Below, piece after piece: positions 17,113 through 25,995 of a stretch of 57,667 nt of DNA. The DNA is from Clostridia bacterium. GTDB taxonomy: Bacteria > Bacillota > Clostridia > Lachnospirales > Lachnospiraceae. The notes beneath the pieces were generated by a model that saw nothing but the letters and a program-made list of their open reading frames with translations, did no database searches and was not told the origin of the DNA. Position numbers and translations under genes: made by a program. The stretch covers positions 41,099-98,765 of the forward strand of contig CAJTAT010000011.1 in NCBI GenBank assembly GCA_910574475.1, written 5' to 3'. Every line of letters starts with the position of its first letter. The first letter of the stretch is position 1.

Positions 17113-19083
17113 ATGTTACTAGAGGAGCAGAAAAATACAATTGCTGCTTTCAGAAAGAATATAGACAAAGAAAAGTTTGGCTCCTTTGTGATCTATGGAA
17201 CTGGCATCAACGCGGAAGCCATTGTACAAAACTGCAAAGAGTATCCGATTTTAGGAATCATGGATCTTGCAAAGACGGGACAAACCTTCTGTGATCTTCC
17301 TGTGTTGTCACCCGATGAAATATTGGAAAGACAGATTGGGAACATCATTGTTGTGGCACGTCCTGCTGTTCACACAATTATTTATAAAAGAATTCGGGAA
17401 TGGTGCGTCAAGAACCAAGTAGAAGTGTTTGATATTTATGGAATGAATATGGAGGAAAAATTGCAGAGTGAGGTGTGGGATTTACCCTACTTTCATGTGT
17501 CCTACGAACAACTGATAGACGCCATTGATGCACATGAAATTATCTCTTTTGATATTTTTGACACGATATTCATGAGGAAGGTTTATGAACCAACAGATGT
17601 TTTTGGCCTGCTGGATTCTGAAGTGGGAGAAAAGGTCTCCTGTTGTTTCTCAAAGATACGCAGGGAGGCGGAAGGGGAGCTTTTGAAGGAGGGGGAGCCT
17701 GATATTTATCAGATTTATCAACGGATGGGGGAGAAGTATCCGTTGTCTCTAAGCCAATGCAAGTACCTGATGGAAAAGGAGCTGGAGAAAGAGCGTGAAG
17801 TTTTAACGGTCCGTGAAAGCATGCGGCAATGCATTGATTATTGCAGAGAGCAGAGGAAACGCTTTTTTTTCGTATCTGACATGTATTTACCCTCTGAGAT
17901 ACTAAGAGGTTTTTTGGAAGACTTTCAGATACGTGGCTATGAGGATATCTTGGTCTCCTGTGAGTATCAGACATCGAAAACGAATGGATTATTTCAGATA
18001 TTAAAAGAAAAGGCAAAAGGGAAGTCGTATTTGCATATTGGAGACAATCAGGAAGCAGATGGCAGGGCCGCCAAGAGGAATGGGATTGACTCTTTTCTCA
18101 TTATGCCATCTGTGAGGATGTTAGAGAGCTCTTCCTACAGAGATGCATTGGGACACTTAAATGGGGTAGAAAGCCGAGTGATGCTGGGGATATTTGCATC
18201 CAAGGTATTTCAAGATCCTTTTGCACTATATGAGTCTTCTGGGAAGCCAGAAATTTTTCTCCCTGAAGTCTTTGGGTTTTTATTTATCGGACCTCTGGTT
18301 GTGTCCTTCCTGGTATGGATGCTTCAGGTTTTAGAAAAGGAGCGCTCGGCGCTTTTGCTGTTCTCTTCAAGAGATGGCTGGCTGATTCAAAAGGCTTATC
18401 ATATATTGAAAGAGAACTGGAAGCTAGAAGAATTGCCAGAGGATCTTTACTTTTTGATTTCCCGCAAAGCTGTTTTGGAAATAGAAGAGGAAATGGATGG
18501 ACCGTCGGCAGCCTCCTATCAGACATATTTGGAATCCTTGAATTTAGGCAGATACAGGGAGCTATATTTTTTTGATTTTATGTCAAGAGGAACCTGCCAG
18601 TCAAAGCTAGAAAACCTGATTGGAAGAAAAATAAAAGGCTTATATTTTCAGAGAAGTTTTAGCGGAGATGCACAAAAAGATGCGGTTCAAGTGAAAGCCT
18701 ACCTGAAAGAAGTCTCAGCCCAGGAAAGCAATTTAAGAATCTTTGCAATGTGCGATTTTTTGGAGTGTATTTTTACCTCTTACCAGCCTTCTTTTCTTAG
18801 ATTTCAGGCAAATGGCAAAGTAGTCTATGACAGGGAAAGGCGTTCGGAAAGGCAGCTTAAATGTCTGAAAGAAATACACCAGGGAATTCTTTCTTACTGC
18901 AGGTGCTTTTCTGGAATCATAAAGAGACTTCCTTCTCATATGCCGTCAGTAAAATTTTGTGATGAATTGCTGCAATATACAAGCGAGACATTTTCCAGGA
19001 TTGGAATTTCTGATTTAAAAGACTTTATATTGGATGATGGTCTGGAAGGCAATAAGAATACAGGGCGGGATGTATTGAATTGA
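17113..19083 (+). CDS. HAD-superfamily protein (COG5610-like) with N-terminal Rossmann module
   Basis: The module is at residues 20-110 (SFVIYGTGINAEAIV, MDLAKTGQ). The HAD domain follows from about 140: motif I FDIFDTIFMRK with both Asp residues, motif II FFVSDMYLPS, and motif IV HIGDNQEADGRAA. This matches large HAD-like proteins of capsule and lipopolysaccharide loci (COG5610), which are predicted phosphatases or phosphotransferases. The last 300 residues form a further domain containing LLLFSSRDGWLIQKAY and LYFFDFMSRGTCQ, also typical of that group. Intact catalytic Asp residues argue for an active enzyme; its substrate is unknown. GAGGAA lies upstream of the ATG. Confidence 0.8.
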   Translation: MLLEEQKNTIAAFRKNIDKEKFGSFVIYGTGINAEAIVQNCKEYPILGIMDLAKTGQTFCDLPVLSPDEILERQIGNIIVVARPAVHTIIYKRIREWCVKNQVEVFDIYGMNMEEKLQSEVWDLPYFHVSYEQLIDAIDAHEIISFDIFDTIFMRKVYEPTDVFGLLDSEVGEKVSCCFSKIRREAEGELLKEGEPDIYQIYQRMGEKYPLSLSQCKYLMEKELEKEREVLTVRESMRQCIDYCREQRKRFFFVSDMYLPSEILRGFLEDFQIRGYEDILVSCEYQTSKTNGLFQILKEKAKGKSYLHIGDNQEADGRAAKRNGIDSFLIMPSVRMLESSSYRDALGHLNGVESRVMLGIFASKVFQDPFALYESSGKPEIFLPEVFGFLFIGPLVVSFLVWMLQVLEKERSALLLFSSRDGWLIQKAYHILKENWKLEELPEDLYFLISRKAVLEIEEEMDGPSAASYQTYLESLNLGRYRELYFFDFMSRGTCQSKLENLIGRKIKGLYFQRSFSGDAQKDAVQVKAYLKEVSAQESNLRIFAMCDFLECIFTSYQPSFLRFQANGKVVYDRERRSERQLKCLKEIHQGILSYCRCFSGIIKRLPSHMPSVKFCDELLQYTSETFSRIGISDLKDFILDDGLEGNKNTGRDVLN

Positions 19084-19125
19084 AATATCTGACTTGAAAT
19101 AGTTTTTAGATGGAGATTACATATT

Positions 19126-20235
19126 ATGAAAAAAATACTTCACATGACCCCACCCATTATCAATAACGGCGTATACCGATATATTTTCAACCATATGCAG
19201 TATATAGACCAGGAAAAGTATCAGTTCACCTTTCTGACCAAGAATCCTATGGGGCTTAAAAAGACAAAAGAATATAGACACTATGGATTTCCGGTTCGTG
19301 CCTTTTCAAATGTGGAGCGGGACAACCCGAACGGCCTGCGGGATGAAATAGTAAGGATCCTAAGGGAAGGATATGACGCCATCCACTTGCATACCAGCTA
19401 TTGGCGGGGCTTTTTGATTGAACAGATTGCCATGGAACTGGGAGTGCCCAGAGTGATTGTACACTCCCATAGTACAGGAATTGATGAGGCGGGGGAAAAA
19501 GATAGAGAAGAGCTTTTCAAAAAGCATCATGCATACAAAGAAAAATTCAGCCTGGAGTATGCCACAGATGTATGCGCCTGCTCCAAGCTGGCCGGCGAGT
19601 GGCTTTATGGGGAGCAGATACCAAAAGAGAAGATACAAATCCTGCCCAATGCAATCCATGTGGAGCGCTACCACTTCCAGGCGCAGATCCGTCAGGAGAA
19701 ACGGAAGGAATTGGGAATCGACAACCGGATTGTGGTGGGAAATACGGGAAGATACTGTTATCAGAAGAACCAGGAATTTCTACTGCGTGTATTTGCCAAA
19801 GCCAGGAAAGAGAATCCGGCCCTTTTTCTTTTGTTTTTAGGAGAGGGAGAGCTTTTGGGGGAATTAAAAAAGCTGGCAGAGGAGCTGGGAATCCAAAGGG
19901 ACATATCCTTTTTGGGATGGCAGGAGCATGCGGAGGACTATTTGCAGGCAATGGATGTATTCTGCCTGCCATCCAGATTTGAAGGGCTGGCCATTTCAGC
20001 AGTAGAAGCGCAAGCATCCGGCCTCCCCTGCCTGGTATCGGATGCGATTGATATGGGAACTGCACTGACAGATCTAGTAGAATTTTTACCTTTGGTGGAA
20101 GAATTGTGGATTCAGAAATTAGTAGGATGTACGAAAGATTTTGTGAGGGTATGGAAGGATGAAGAAATAGCAGAAAAAGGATATGACATTTGTCAGGCTG
20201 CCAGGCGGTTGGAAGAGTTTTATGATATTCAGTGA
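19126..20235 (+). CDS. GT4-family glycosyltransferase (GT-B fold)
   Basis: The 369-aa protein starts KKILHMTPPIINNGVYRYI. It has the AIHLHTSYWRGFL and VIVHSHSTG motifs in the N-lobe, the linker ILPNAIHVERYHF, and the C-lobe signatures VVGNTGRYCYQKNQEFLL and CLPSRFEGLAISAVEAQASGLP. These match capsular glycosyltransferases of the EpsF/Cps type. GGAG lies upstream of the ATG. Base composition is clearly richer in GC than the genes around 11700-15100, suggesting this gene came to the cluster from a different source. Confidence 0.87.
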   Translation: MKKILHMTPPIINNGVYRYIFNHMQYIDQEKYQFTFLTKNPMGLKKTKEYRHYGFPVRAFSNVERDNPNGLRDEIVRILREGYDAIHLHTSYWRGFLIEQIAMELGVPRVIVHSHSTGIDEAGEKDREELFKKHHAYKEKFSLEYATDVCACSKLAGEWLYGEQIPKEKIQILPNAIHVERYHFQAQIRQEKRKELGIDNRIVVGNTGRYCYQKNQEFLLRVFAKARKENPALFLLFLGEGELLGELKKLAEELGIQRDISFLGWQEHAEDYLQAMDVFCLPSRFEGLAISAVEAQASGLPCLVSDAIDMGTALTDLVEFLPLVEELWIQKLVGCTKDFVRVWKDEEIAEKGYDICQAARRLEEFYDIQ

Positions 20236-20252
20236 TAAATTGGAGAGGCAAA

Positions 20253-21155
20253 GTGAAAATAGATCCAAAACAATATGAAAAAGTGATTGTGTACGGCATT
20301 GGACAGTACTATGAAAGTATAAAAACAGAATTATTTCAATATGTGAAGCCGAATTTTTTGTGCGACAGAAAATGGGATAACGATGCCCCGGAAATGTATG
20401 ATGGAATACCAATTCTGAGACGTGAAAATTTGGATCAACTGGGAAAAATATTGGTGATTATCACTACAGGGGTACCCTGGACGGGAGATTCTATTAAGGA
20501 AGACTTGAAGAATCTGGGGGATACAACGATGATTCATGTGAATGAAATCGTACATAGATATTCTTATTTAGATGGAAAGAGCCTAAAGGAACATTGTAAG
20601 GAAGGAAGCTATCAAGATTCCTGGGGAAATAGAATTGACTTTGATTCAACCATTCCAGACACGATTGCTATCGTATTTTATGGAAAAAATAATAGGTTAC
20701 AGATTGGCCGCAATGTAGTGGTCGGCGAGCTGACAGTTAGCTTTGGAAATGAAGGAGTATGTGTGATCGGAGACAGGTCAGAAGTTATAGGAGGCTATTT
20801 TGCAGTGTCGGGGGCGAAGCTAAAAATAGGAAGGGATAGTCTGATATCTACGAAAGTATTAATACAAAACCATGATGGGCATCATATTTTTGACTTGGAG
20901 ACACATAAACGAATCAACTACCCGAGAGACATTATAATTGGAGACCGGGTATGGATTGGATATAGAGCTGTTTTACTGGCAGGGGCAAAAATTGGCCGGG
21001 GCTCTATAGTGGGAGCCAATGCTGTTACGTCAGGTCGATTTGGAGAGAATCAGATTATTGCTGGGTGCCCGGCTAAGGTAATTCGTGAAGGTGTATGTTG
21101 GAGCAAAGATAATACAGATTATTTTAATTATGATTATTTAGAAGAAAGAACATAA
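20253..21155 (+). CDS. Hexapeptide-repeat acyltransferase with N-terminal Rossmann module (last gene of operon)
   Basis: The module is at the N-terminus (KVIVYGIGQYYESI, CDRKWDNDA). From about residue 150 the protein is a left-handed beta-helix acyltransferase with repeated [LIV]-G-x4 turns (IGRNVVVGE, IGDRVWIGYRAVLLAGAKIGRGSIVGANAV) ending IIAGCPAKVIREG. His residues in the QNHDGHH stretch are likely catalytic. WbbJ-type relatives O-acetylate polysaccharide sugars with acetyl-CoA. The frame opens with a GTG at 20232 overlapping the previous stop, but GGAGAGG at 20242-20248 fits the GTG at 20253. Confidence 0.83.
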   Translation: MKIDPKQYEKVIVYGIGQYYESIKTELFQYVKPNFLCDRKWDNDAPEMYDGIPILRRENLDQLGKILVIITTGVPWTGDSIKEDLKNLGDTTMIHVNEIVHRYSYLDGKSLKEHCKEGSYQDSWGNRIDFDSTIPDTIAIVFYGKNNRLQIGRNVVVGELTVSFGNEGVCVIGDRSEVIGGYFAVSGAKLKIGRDSLISTKVLIQNHDGHHIFDLETHKRINYPRDIIIGDRVWIGYRAVLLAGAKIGRGSIVGANAVTSGRFGENQIIAGCPAKVIREGVCWSKDNTDYFNYDYLEERT

Positions 21156-21180
21156 GCAGCCAGATTTTCAGATGAGCACA

Positions 21181-21230
21181 TTGACATTCCGACGTATGTG
21201 TCGTATGATGATTTCAAGTATATACGTCGG
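21181..21230 (+). promoter_or_regulatory. tetR promoter with flanking inverted repeat (candidate operator)
   Basis: TTGACA (21181-21186), 17 bp, TATGAT (21204-21209) is a near-consensus promoter. CCGACGTAT (21189-21197) and ATACGTCGG (21222-21230) are perfect 9-bp inverted repeats, one in the spacer and one at the start of the transcript. Autoregulation by the TetR protein is the natural reading. The promoter also shows that the gene starts at 21246, not at the upstream in-frame ATG at 21198. Confidence 0.75.
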
Positions 21231-21245
21231 GAAGCGAGGGACATC

Positions 21246-21869
21246 ATGAATAAAAGAGGACAGGAGACAAGAGAACACATCAAGAAAAGTGCAATCATTT
21301 TGTTTGTCGAAAAAGGGTTTAAACAAGTAACAATGCAAGATGTCTGCGAAGCTGCCCAACTAAGCCGGGGAGGGCTGTACTGCCATTATGAAAGTACTCG
21401 TCAATTATTTCAGGAGATTGTGAACGATATGATGAGTCGGCAGGATGAGGAATTTGATTTAAGAATCAGTCAAAAACAATCAGCCGTAAGCATTTTAAAT
21501 GATATATTAGAAAAATATAAGAACGAAATGCTAGATAGCCAATCCTCATTAAGTATAGCCATATATGAATATTTTAGTCTTCCTGATATTGCAAATCAAA
21601 AAAATAGATTGTACAATCAGTATTTGCTATCTGCAAATACATGGAAAAAGCTGATACAGTATGGGATTGACAGACAGGAATTTAATGAAGTGGATATTGA
21701 CGCAGTATTTGACTTGATAGTATTTTCCTATCAAGGAGTAAGAATGTACAGTAAATTGATGCCCATAGATCAAGAAATTCCTTCCAGAATCATCAAAGAA
21801 ATCAAGAAAATATTAGTTAAGAATGATTCAAGCGTAAGGGACGCTCTTTCTACAGCGGGAATATTTTGA
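21246..21869 (+). CDS. TetR/AcrR-family transcriptional regulator
   Basis: The protein is about 207 aa. The N-terminal helix-turn-helix is clear: REHIKKSAIILFVEKGFKQV, TMQDVCEAAQLSRGGLYCHY, then STRQLFQEIV. The C-terminal ligand-binding region is alpha-helical with no recognisable specificity. GAGGG precedes the ATG at 21246. It is preceded by its own promoter and palindrome, and followed by an AraC regulator and a MATE exporter, so it may control drug or metabolite export. It could also act on the glycan operon ending 90 bp upstream, but nothing here shows it. Confidence 0.85.
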   Translation: MNKRGQETREHIKKSAIILFVEKGFKQVTMQDVCEAAQLSRGGLYCHYESTRQLFQEIVNDMMSRQDEEFDLRISQKQSAVSILNDILEKYKNEMLDSQSSLSIAIYEYFSLPDIANQKNRLYNQYLLSANTWKKLIQYGIDRQEFNEVDIDAVFDLIVFSYQGVRMYSKLMPIDQEIPSRIIKEIKKILVKNDSSVRDALSTAGIF

Positions 21870-21933
21870 TTAACTATAGGCAGAAACGGCGGTCTATGGC
21901 CATGTACAATAGAGATAGAAGGATTTTGACCCT

Positions 21934-22767
21934 ATGATTACGAATGAGATCATCAATCAGGCCATTGATTATATCATGCTGCATATAGAAGAAGTAACAC
22001 TGGAGGAAGTGGCTGCCTACTGCCATTTTTCAAAATATTACTTCTGCAGGCTCTTTAAAGCACAGACAGGAGAGAGTGTCCATGCCTTTATCCGGCGATT
22101 AAGGCTTGAGCAGAGTGCTTTTCGGCTTAAGGTGGAACAGGAACGCCCCATCACAGAAATCAGTGGGGACTATGGCTATAGCTCCTCTAATTACAGCTCA
22201 GCCTTTCGACAGCATTATCAGATAGCGCCCATTACTTTTCGGAAAAATAGCTTTCACCATTCCATAGAACACCCCTTTTTTCATCACGAGGAGTGGAAGG
22301 TAGGCACCTTTGAGGACTGTAATGACAAAATAACAGTGAAAGAGCTGCCGGACTACCGGGTAATTTATGAAAGGCGTTTTGGAAGCTATGAGGGAATCAG
22401 CACTGCCTGGGAGATATTTTTGGAAAAGTATCAGGAATACATCACAGAGGAGACCAGGCTGATAGAACGGACATTTGATGACCCGGCTGTCACCGCTTCA
22501 GAACATTGCATTTTTGACATTTGTATGAGTACTGCGGATGGCTGTCCAGTAGAACATACAACCGTGCTGCAGGGTGGCAAATGTCTGGTATATCCTTTTA
22601 AAGGATATGCGAAACATATTTATGCAGCATATCAGACGATATTTCTGGTGTGGCTACCGCGCACGACCTATGAGATGGATAGCAGCAGAAGCTTGTTTGA
22701 TGTCTACCACAGAGTGGACAGTGATGCCATGCGCCTGGAAATGGATATCTGTATCCCTATAAAATAG
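21934..22767 (+). CDS. AraC-family regulator with GyrI-like effector domain
   Basis: Residues 1-105 hold two helix-turn-helix motifs (LEEVAAYCHFSKYYFCRLFK and ITEISGDYGYSSSNYSSAFR followed by P-x-x-FR). Residues 115-277 are a GyrI-like/effector-binding domain (ITVKELPDYRVIYERRFGSY, ILVW-type barrel strands, DICIPIK end). This Rob/SoxS-like architecture usually senses hydrophobic drugs and switches on efflux. The adjacent MATE gene, 94 bp downstream on the same strand, is the obvious target. Confidence 0.87.
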   Translation: MITNEIINQAIDYIMLHIEEVTLEEVAAYCHFSKYYFCRLFKAQTGESVHAFIRRLRLEQSAFRLKVEQERPITEISGDYGYSSSNYSSAFRQHYQIAPITFRKNSFHHSIEHPFFHHEEWKVGTFEDCNDKITVKELPDYRVIYERRFGSYEGISTAWEIFLEKYQEYITEETRLIERTFDDPAVTASEHCIFDICMSTADGCPVEHTTVLQGGKCLVYPFKGYAKHIYAAYQTIFLVWLPRTTYEMDSSRSLFDVYHRVDSDAMRLEMDICIPIK

Positions 22768-22809
22768 GCGAGAAAAGAGCAAGATTTCAGAAGTATAAAT
22801 AGAATCTTC

Positions 22810-22851
22810 TTTCTATAATGAAAATCGTCATTTCGGATTTCATAGTAGAAA
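22810..22851 (+). promoter_or_regulatory. Near-palindrome covering a TATAAT box ahead of the MATE gene
   Basis: Positions 22810-22827 and 22834-22851 form an imperfect 18-bp inverted repeat. The left arm contains TATAAT (22814-22819) and the right arm runs into the AAAGGAGAT ribosome binding site. It may be an operator for the AraC or TetR neighbour or an RNA hairpin masking the ribosome binding site. Confidence 0.45.
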
Positions 22852-22861
22852 GGAGATTTTT

Positions 22862-24199
22862 ATGAATTTAGAACAGATCAAACAAAACCCTGGAAAAATG
22901 ATTTTGCAGTTTTCTATACCGTCAATCATCTCTATGATGCTTACAGCATTTATCACAATTGCAGACGGATTTTTTATGGGAAACTATGTGGGGAAAGAAG
23001 GAATTGCAGCAGTGAATCTGGGCTTGCCCATTGTGTACCTCTACCTGGGAGTGGGATTGATGATCTCCATAGGAGGAGTGGCTATGGCTGGGATGTCGCT
23101 TGGCGCTGGGGAGAGAGAGACCTGCAATCAAATCTTTCGCCAGACAATTGTCACGACTGCGGCGGCTTCCATTCTCATCAGCATGATTATGTTTTTCTGC
23201 TTTCAACCGATGCTTTCCTTTTTGCAGGCAGATGGACAGGTGACAGGATGTTTTCAGGAATATTATAGGATTATGCTGCTGGAGCTTCCGGTGATGGTAG
23301 TCAATTCGTCCCTAGGAATGTTTATTCGGGGAGAGGGAAATCCTCGCTATTATATGAAGGTGACAGTCCTGAACGTTTTATTGAATGTGGCGCTGGATTA
23401 TGTATTCGCCAGATATCTTTTGGCGGGAGCAGCAGGGATTGCCGCAGCCTCTTTTCTTTCGGCTCTGATTTCTCTGCTCTGCTTGATGTATTATTTCTGG
23501 AAAAGGGCTCAGATTTATCGTTTTGGAGCCTTTCATTTTTCAGGTAAGGTCTGTGGAAAAGGAATTTTGAATGGAAGCTCAGAGTTTATAGGAGAAATGT
23601 CCACGGGAATTGCCATGTTTGCTTACAATTTTGTGATTATGAGAAAGATTGGGGTGGACGGTGTGACGGCATTTACCATTGGAGGGTATGTGGCCTATGC
23701 TTTTAGTATGGTTGTCGTAGGTTTTGGCCAGGGAGCCAGCCCTCTCATCAGCTTTACTTTTGGGGCTAGAGAGCATAGTCTGACTACCCTTATCCGAAAG
23801 CGGACAAATCGTTATGTGTTTGCAGCAGGCACAATTGTCTTTTGGGTGATGGCCGCATCCTCCGGTTGGTATGGAGGCCTCTTTGTGGAAAATGAAGAAA
23901 TACAGGAGATGATACAGTCAGGAATGATGATTTTCACAAGCTCCTTTTTCTTTACAGGAATTAATTCTATTACTTCGTTTTATTTTACATCCATAGGAAA
24001 AGCTCTGGAATCGGCAGTTATTTCCCTTTCCCGGGGGCTGGTGGTTCTGCTGATCTGTATCTTTACACTGCCTGCCCTGTTTGGTATGATGGGTGTGTGG
24101 ATGGCAGCGCCAGTGACGGAGATTGTGACGCTTGCGATTACCTTATGTTTCTTGTGGAGAGAAAATACAAATGATACTGAGTGTGAGCAGAAGGACTGA
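22862..24199 (+). CDS. MATE-family multidrug/metabolite exporter
   Basis: At 445 aa this is a normal-length MATE protein with twelve hydrophobic segments. The opening PGKMILQFSIPSIISMMLTA, the internal IRGEGNPRYYM and FGQGASPLISFTFGAREH blocks are family signatures repeated in the two halves. It should export cationic compounds using a Na+ or H+ gradient. AAAGGAGAT gives a strong ribosome binding site. An AraC/GyrI-like regulator lies directly upstream and the DUF1848 gene overlaps its 3' end, so all three may be co-expressed. Confidence 0.9.
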   Translation: MNLEQIKQNPGKMILQFSIPSIISMMLTAFITIADGFFMGNYVGKEGIAAVNLGLPIVYLYLGVGLMISIGGVAMAGMSLGAGERETCNQIFRQTIVTTAAASILISMIMFFCFQPMLSFLQADGQVTGCFQEYYRIMLLELPVMVVNSSLGMFIRGEGNPRYYMKVTVLNVLLNVALDYVFARYLLAGAAGIAAASFLSALISLLCLMYYFWKRAQIYRFGAFHFSGKVCGKGILNGSSEFIGEMSTGIAMFAYNFVIMRKIGVDGVTAFTIGGYVAYAFSMVVVGFGQGASPLISFTFGAREHSLTTLIRKRTNRYVFAAGTIVFWVMAASSGWYGGLFVENEEIQEMIQSGMMIFTSSFFFTGINSITSFYFTSIGKALESAVISLSRGLVVLLICIFTLPALFGMMGVWMAAPVTEIVTLAITLCFLWRENTNDTECEQKD

Positions 24200-25106
24200 C
24201 ATCCCCAATTACTATGGGGATTGGTTTTTGAATCGAATCCGGGAAGGCTTTTTATATGTGAGAAACCCTGTGAACCCCCATCAGATCAGCAGAATTGATT
24301 TGTCGCCGGATGTGGTAGACTGCATTGTATTCTGGACAAAGAATCCTGCCAATATGATGGAAAAACTGGATGGATTGCAGGATTATATGTATTATTTTCA
24401 GTTTACTCTCACAGGGTACGGCAAAGATCTGGAACCAGGACTGCCAGATAAAAAAGATCTGATTGACACGTTTCAAAGACTGTCAAAACGTTTGGGAAAA
24501 GAACGTGTAATCTGGAGATACGATCCCATATGGATCGGTGGAAAATATACAGAGGATTATCACATAAGCGCCTTTGAGAAGATTGCAGAGAGGCTTACGG
24601 GATATACGGAAAAAGTAGTAATCAGTTTTGTAGACTGGTATGCCAAAACACAGCGGAATATGGCTGGTTTGAAAGAAAAAGAGCAGACAGACGAAGAGCA
24701 GATCAACTTGTCCGGGAAACTGGCACTTCTTGCGCCCCGATACCAATTGTCTATAGAATCCTGTGCAGAAAAGCTGGATCTGGAAAAAGCCGGCGTCAGG
24801 CATGGAGCGTGCATAGACAAAGGGCTTATTGAGAGGCTTGCAGGATGCAGGCTGACAGGCGGTAAGGACAGGAATCAGAGAGAAGCCTGTGGATGCATGG
24901 AAAGTATTGAGGTGGGAGCTTACGATACTTGCCTCAATGGTTGCCGTTATTGCTATGCCAATGAAAATGTGCAGAGGGTGAGAGAGAAGCGAAAGCTGTA
25001 TCAGGCAGACGCCCCTTTGCTATGTGGAAAGATTGGACCAGGGGATCGGATTACGGAGAGAAAGATGAAATCTTTGAAGGACGGGCAGATATGTCTGGAG
25101 CTATAG
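24171..25106 (+). CDS. DUF1848 protein (predicted radical SAM-like, Cys-rich)
   Basis: This 311-aa protein begins MILSVSRRTDIPNYYGDWF, the standard start of DUF1848. It carries the FVYVRNP-type and DCIVFWTKNP motifs, VIWRYDPIWI, and a C-terminal Cys cluster (ACGCMESIEVGAYDTCLNGC, then RYCYAN) that suggests a metal or Fe-S site. Function is unknown for the family. The frame is open from 24132, but the family start is the ATG at 24171, which overlaps the MATE gene by 29 bp. The gene ends with TAG at 25104-25106; the same frame stays open for 26 more codons (to 25187) with a CPVCG and Gly/His-rich tail. Confidence 0.82.
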   Translation: MILSVSRRTDIPNYYGDWFLNRIREGFLYVRNPVNPHQISRIDLSPDVVDCIVFWTKNPANMMEKLDGLQDYMYYFQFTLTGYGKDLEPGLPDKKDLIDTFQRLSKRLGKERVIWRYDPIWIGGKYTEDYHISAFEKIAERLTGYTEKVVISFVDWYAKTQRNMAGLKEKEQTDEEQINLSGKLALLAPRYQLSIESCAEKLDLEKAGVRHGACIDKGLIERLAGCRLTGGKDRNQREACGCMESIEVGAYDTCLNGCRYCYANENVQRVREKRKLYQADAPLLCGKIGPGDRITERKMKSLKDGQICLEL

Positions 25107-25195
25107 CATACCTGCCCAGTGTGTGGCGAGATTGTCAGGGAGCATGGCGGAGGACGCAGCGGTGGTGGCGGCGGTCACAGGTTTTAAGGAGGATT

Positions 25196-25993
25196 CTACA
25201 TCAACATATTAATCAAAAAGGTATCCGGGCCCTCTTCTTCCTGCTCTTTCCCGGAAACCTCGCTCAGGCGTTCCATAGCTTTGGCCATCATAGCCTTCAC
25301 CTTTTCCACCTCGTTCTCATCACACATTCCACTTTCCAGTCCAGCCTCACAGTCAGATAAATCCTGCTTCAGGAGGCTGATTACTATCTGCACCTGGGAA
25401 GGTGTCTTTGCGGCCGCAAGCTGCCTGGCACGTTTTCCCTGATTAAAGGCCACCTTGCCAGACTTTTTCTCTTCTTCCGCTGGAGCTGATTGACTGGATT
25501 CAGACTGACCAAGGTCAAGCCGGTCCTCTCGGGAATCCTTTGCTTCCTCACTTACTCCAGGCTTTCTTGTCATAATGGCTTCTATCGTCTTTCCAGAAAA
25601 AATCTCGTCCAGCATACCAGAGGGAATCTGCTGTCCTGCCTCCCAGCCGGGAACTTTTTCCCGAATAGCGTTTACGACTGCTCCTGAAAGCTCCAGATGA
25701 AGCTGGCCCAAGGTCCATGCAGCCGGAACCCGGTCGTCAATGTCCAGAGTTTTGTAATATTCATTTAGCCCCCGGGCATAAGCCTCCTCTTCTGCATCGT
25801 TACCCCCTGACATGCCATTGTACTTATAATAAGCTTTTTTCACATCCTCCAGTACATGGTTCTTTATCTCATCTGACACATCAATGATTTTCTTTCTGTC
25901 GCTTCTGCCTGTGATCAACATTCCCTCTACTCCATATGAATTTTTAAAATGACCGGAATAAAGATCATCAATCGTATTTCGGTAATATCCCAT
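25196..25993 (-). CDS. Hypothetical protein of the Agr-like operon
   Basis: The protein has 265 aa and I do not recognise a family. The N-terminal 120 residues look folded (YYRNTIDDLYSGHFKNSYG, then MLITGRSDRKKIIDVSDEI). The middle is a low-complexity acidic/Ser-rich linker. The C-terminal third is a charged helix with a KTPSQVQIVISLLKQDLSDC stretch and Met/Glu-rich coils. There is no signal peptide or membrane segment. It starts 2 bp after the histidine kinase stop behind GGAGAGG, so it is surely translated with the kinase and response regulator. Confidence 0.7.
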   Translation of the reverse strand: MGYYRNTIDDLYSGHFKNSYGVEGMLITGRSDRKKIIDVSDEIKNHVLEDVKKAYYKYNGMSGGNDAEEEAYARGLNEYYKTLDIDDRVPAAWTLGQLHLELSGAVVNAIREKVPGWEAGQQIPSGMLDEIFSGKTIEAIMTRKPGVSEEAKDSREDRLDLGQSESSQSAPAEEEKKSGKVAFNQGKRARQLAAAKTPSQVQIVISLLKQDLSDCEAGLESGMCDENEVEKVKAMMAKAMERLSEVSGKEQEEEGPDTFLINMLM

Positions 25994-25995
25994 TG

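Noticed and set aside
19457..20299. Long alternative frames on both strands over the GT4 gene
   Set aside because: Shadows of a GC-richer gene; Pro/Ser/Arg-rich with no motifs.
25022..25360. Plus-strand open frame after DUF1848
   Set aside because: Mostly the antisense of the minus-strand gene at 25196; Cys/Gly tail belongs to another frame.
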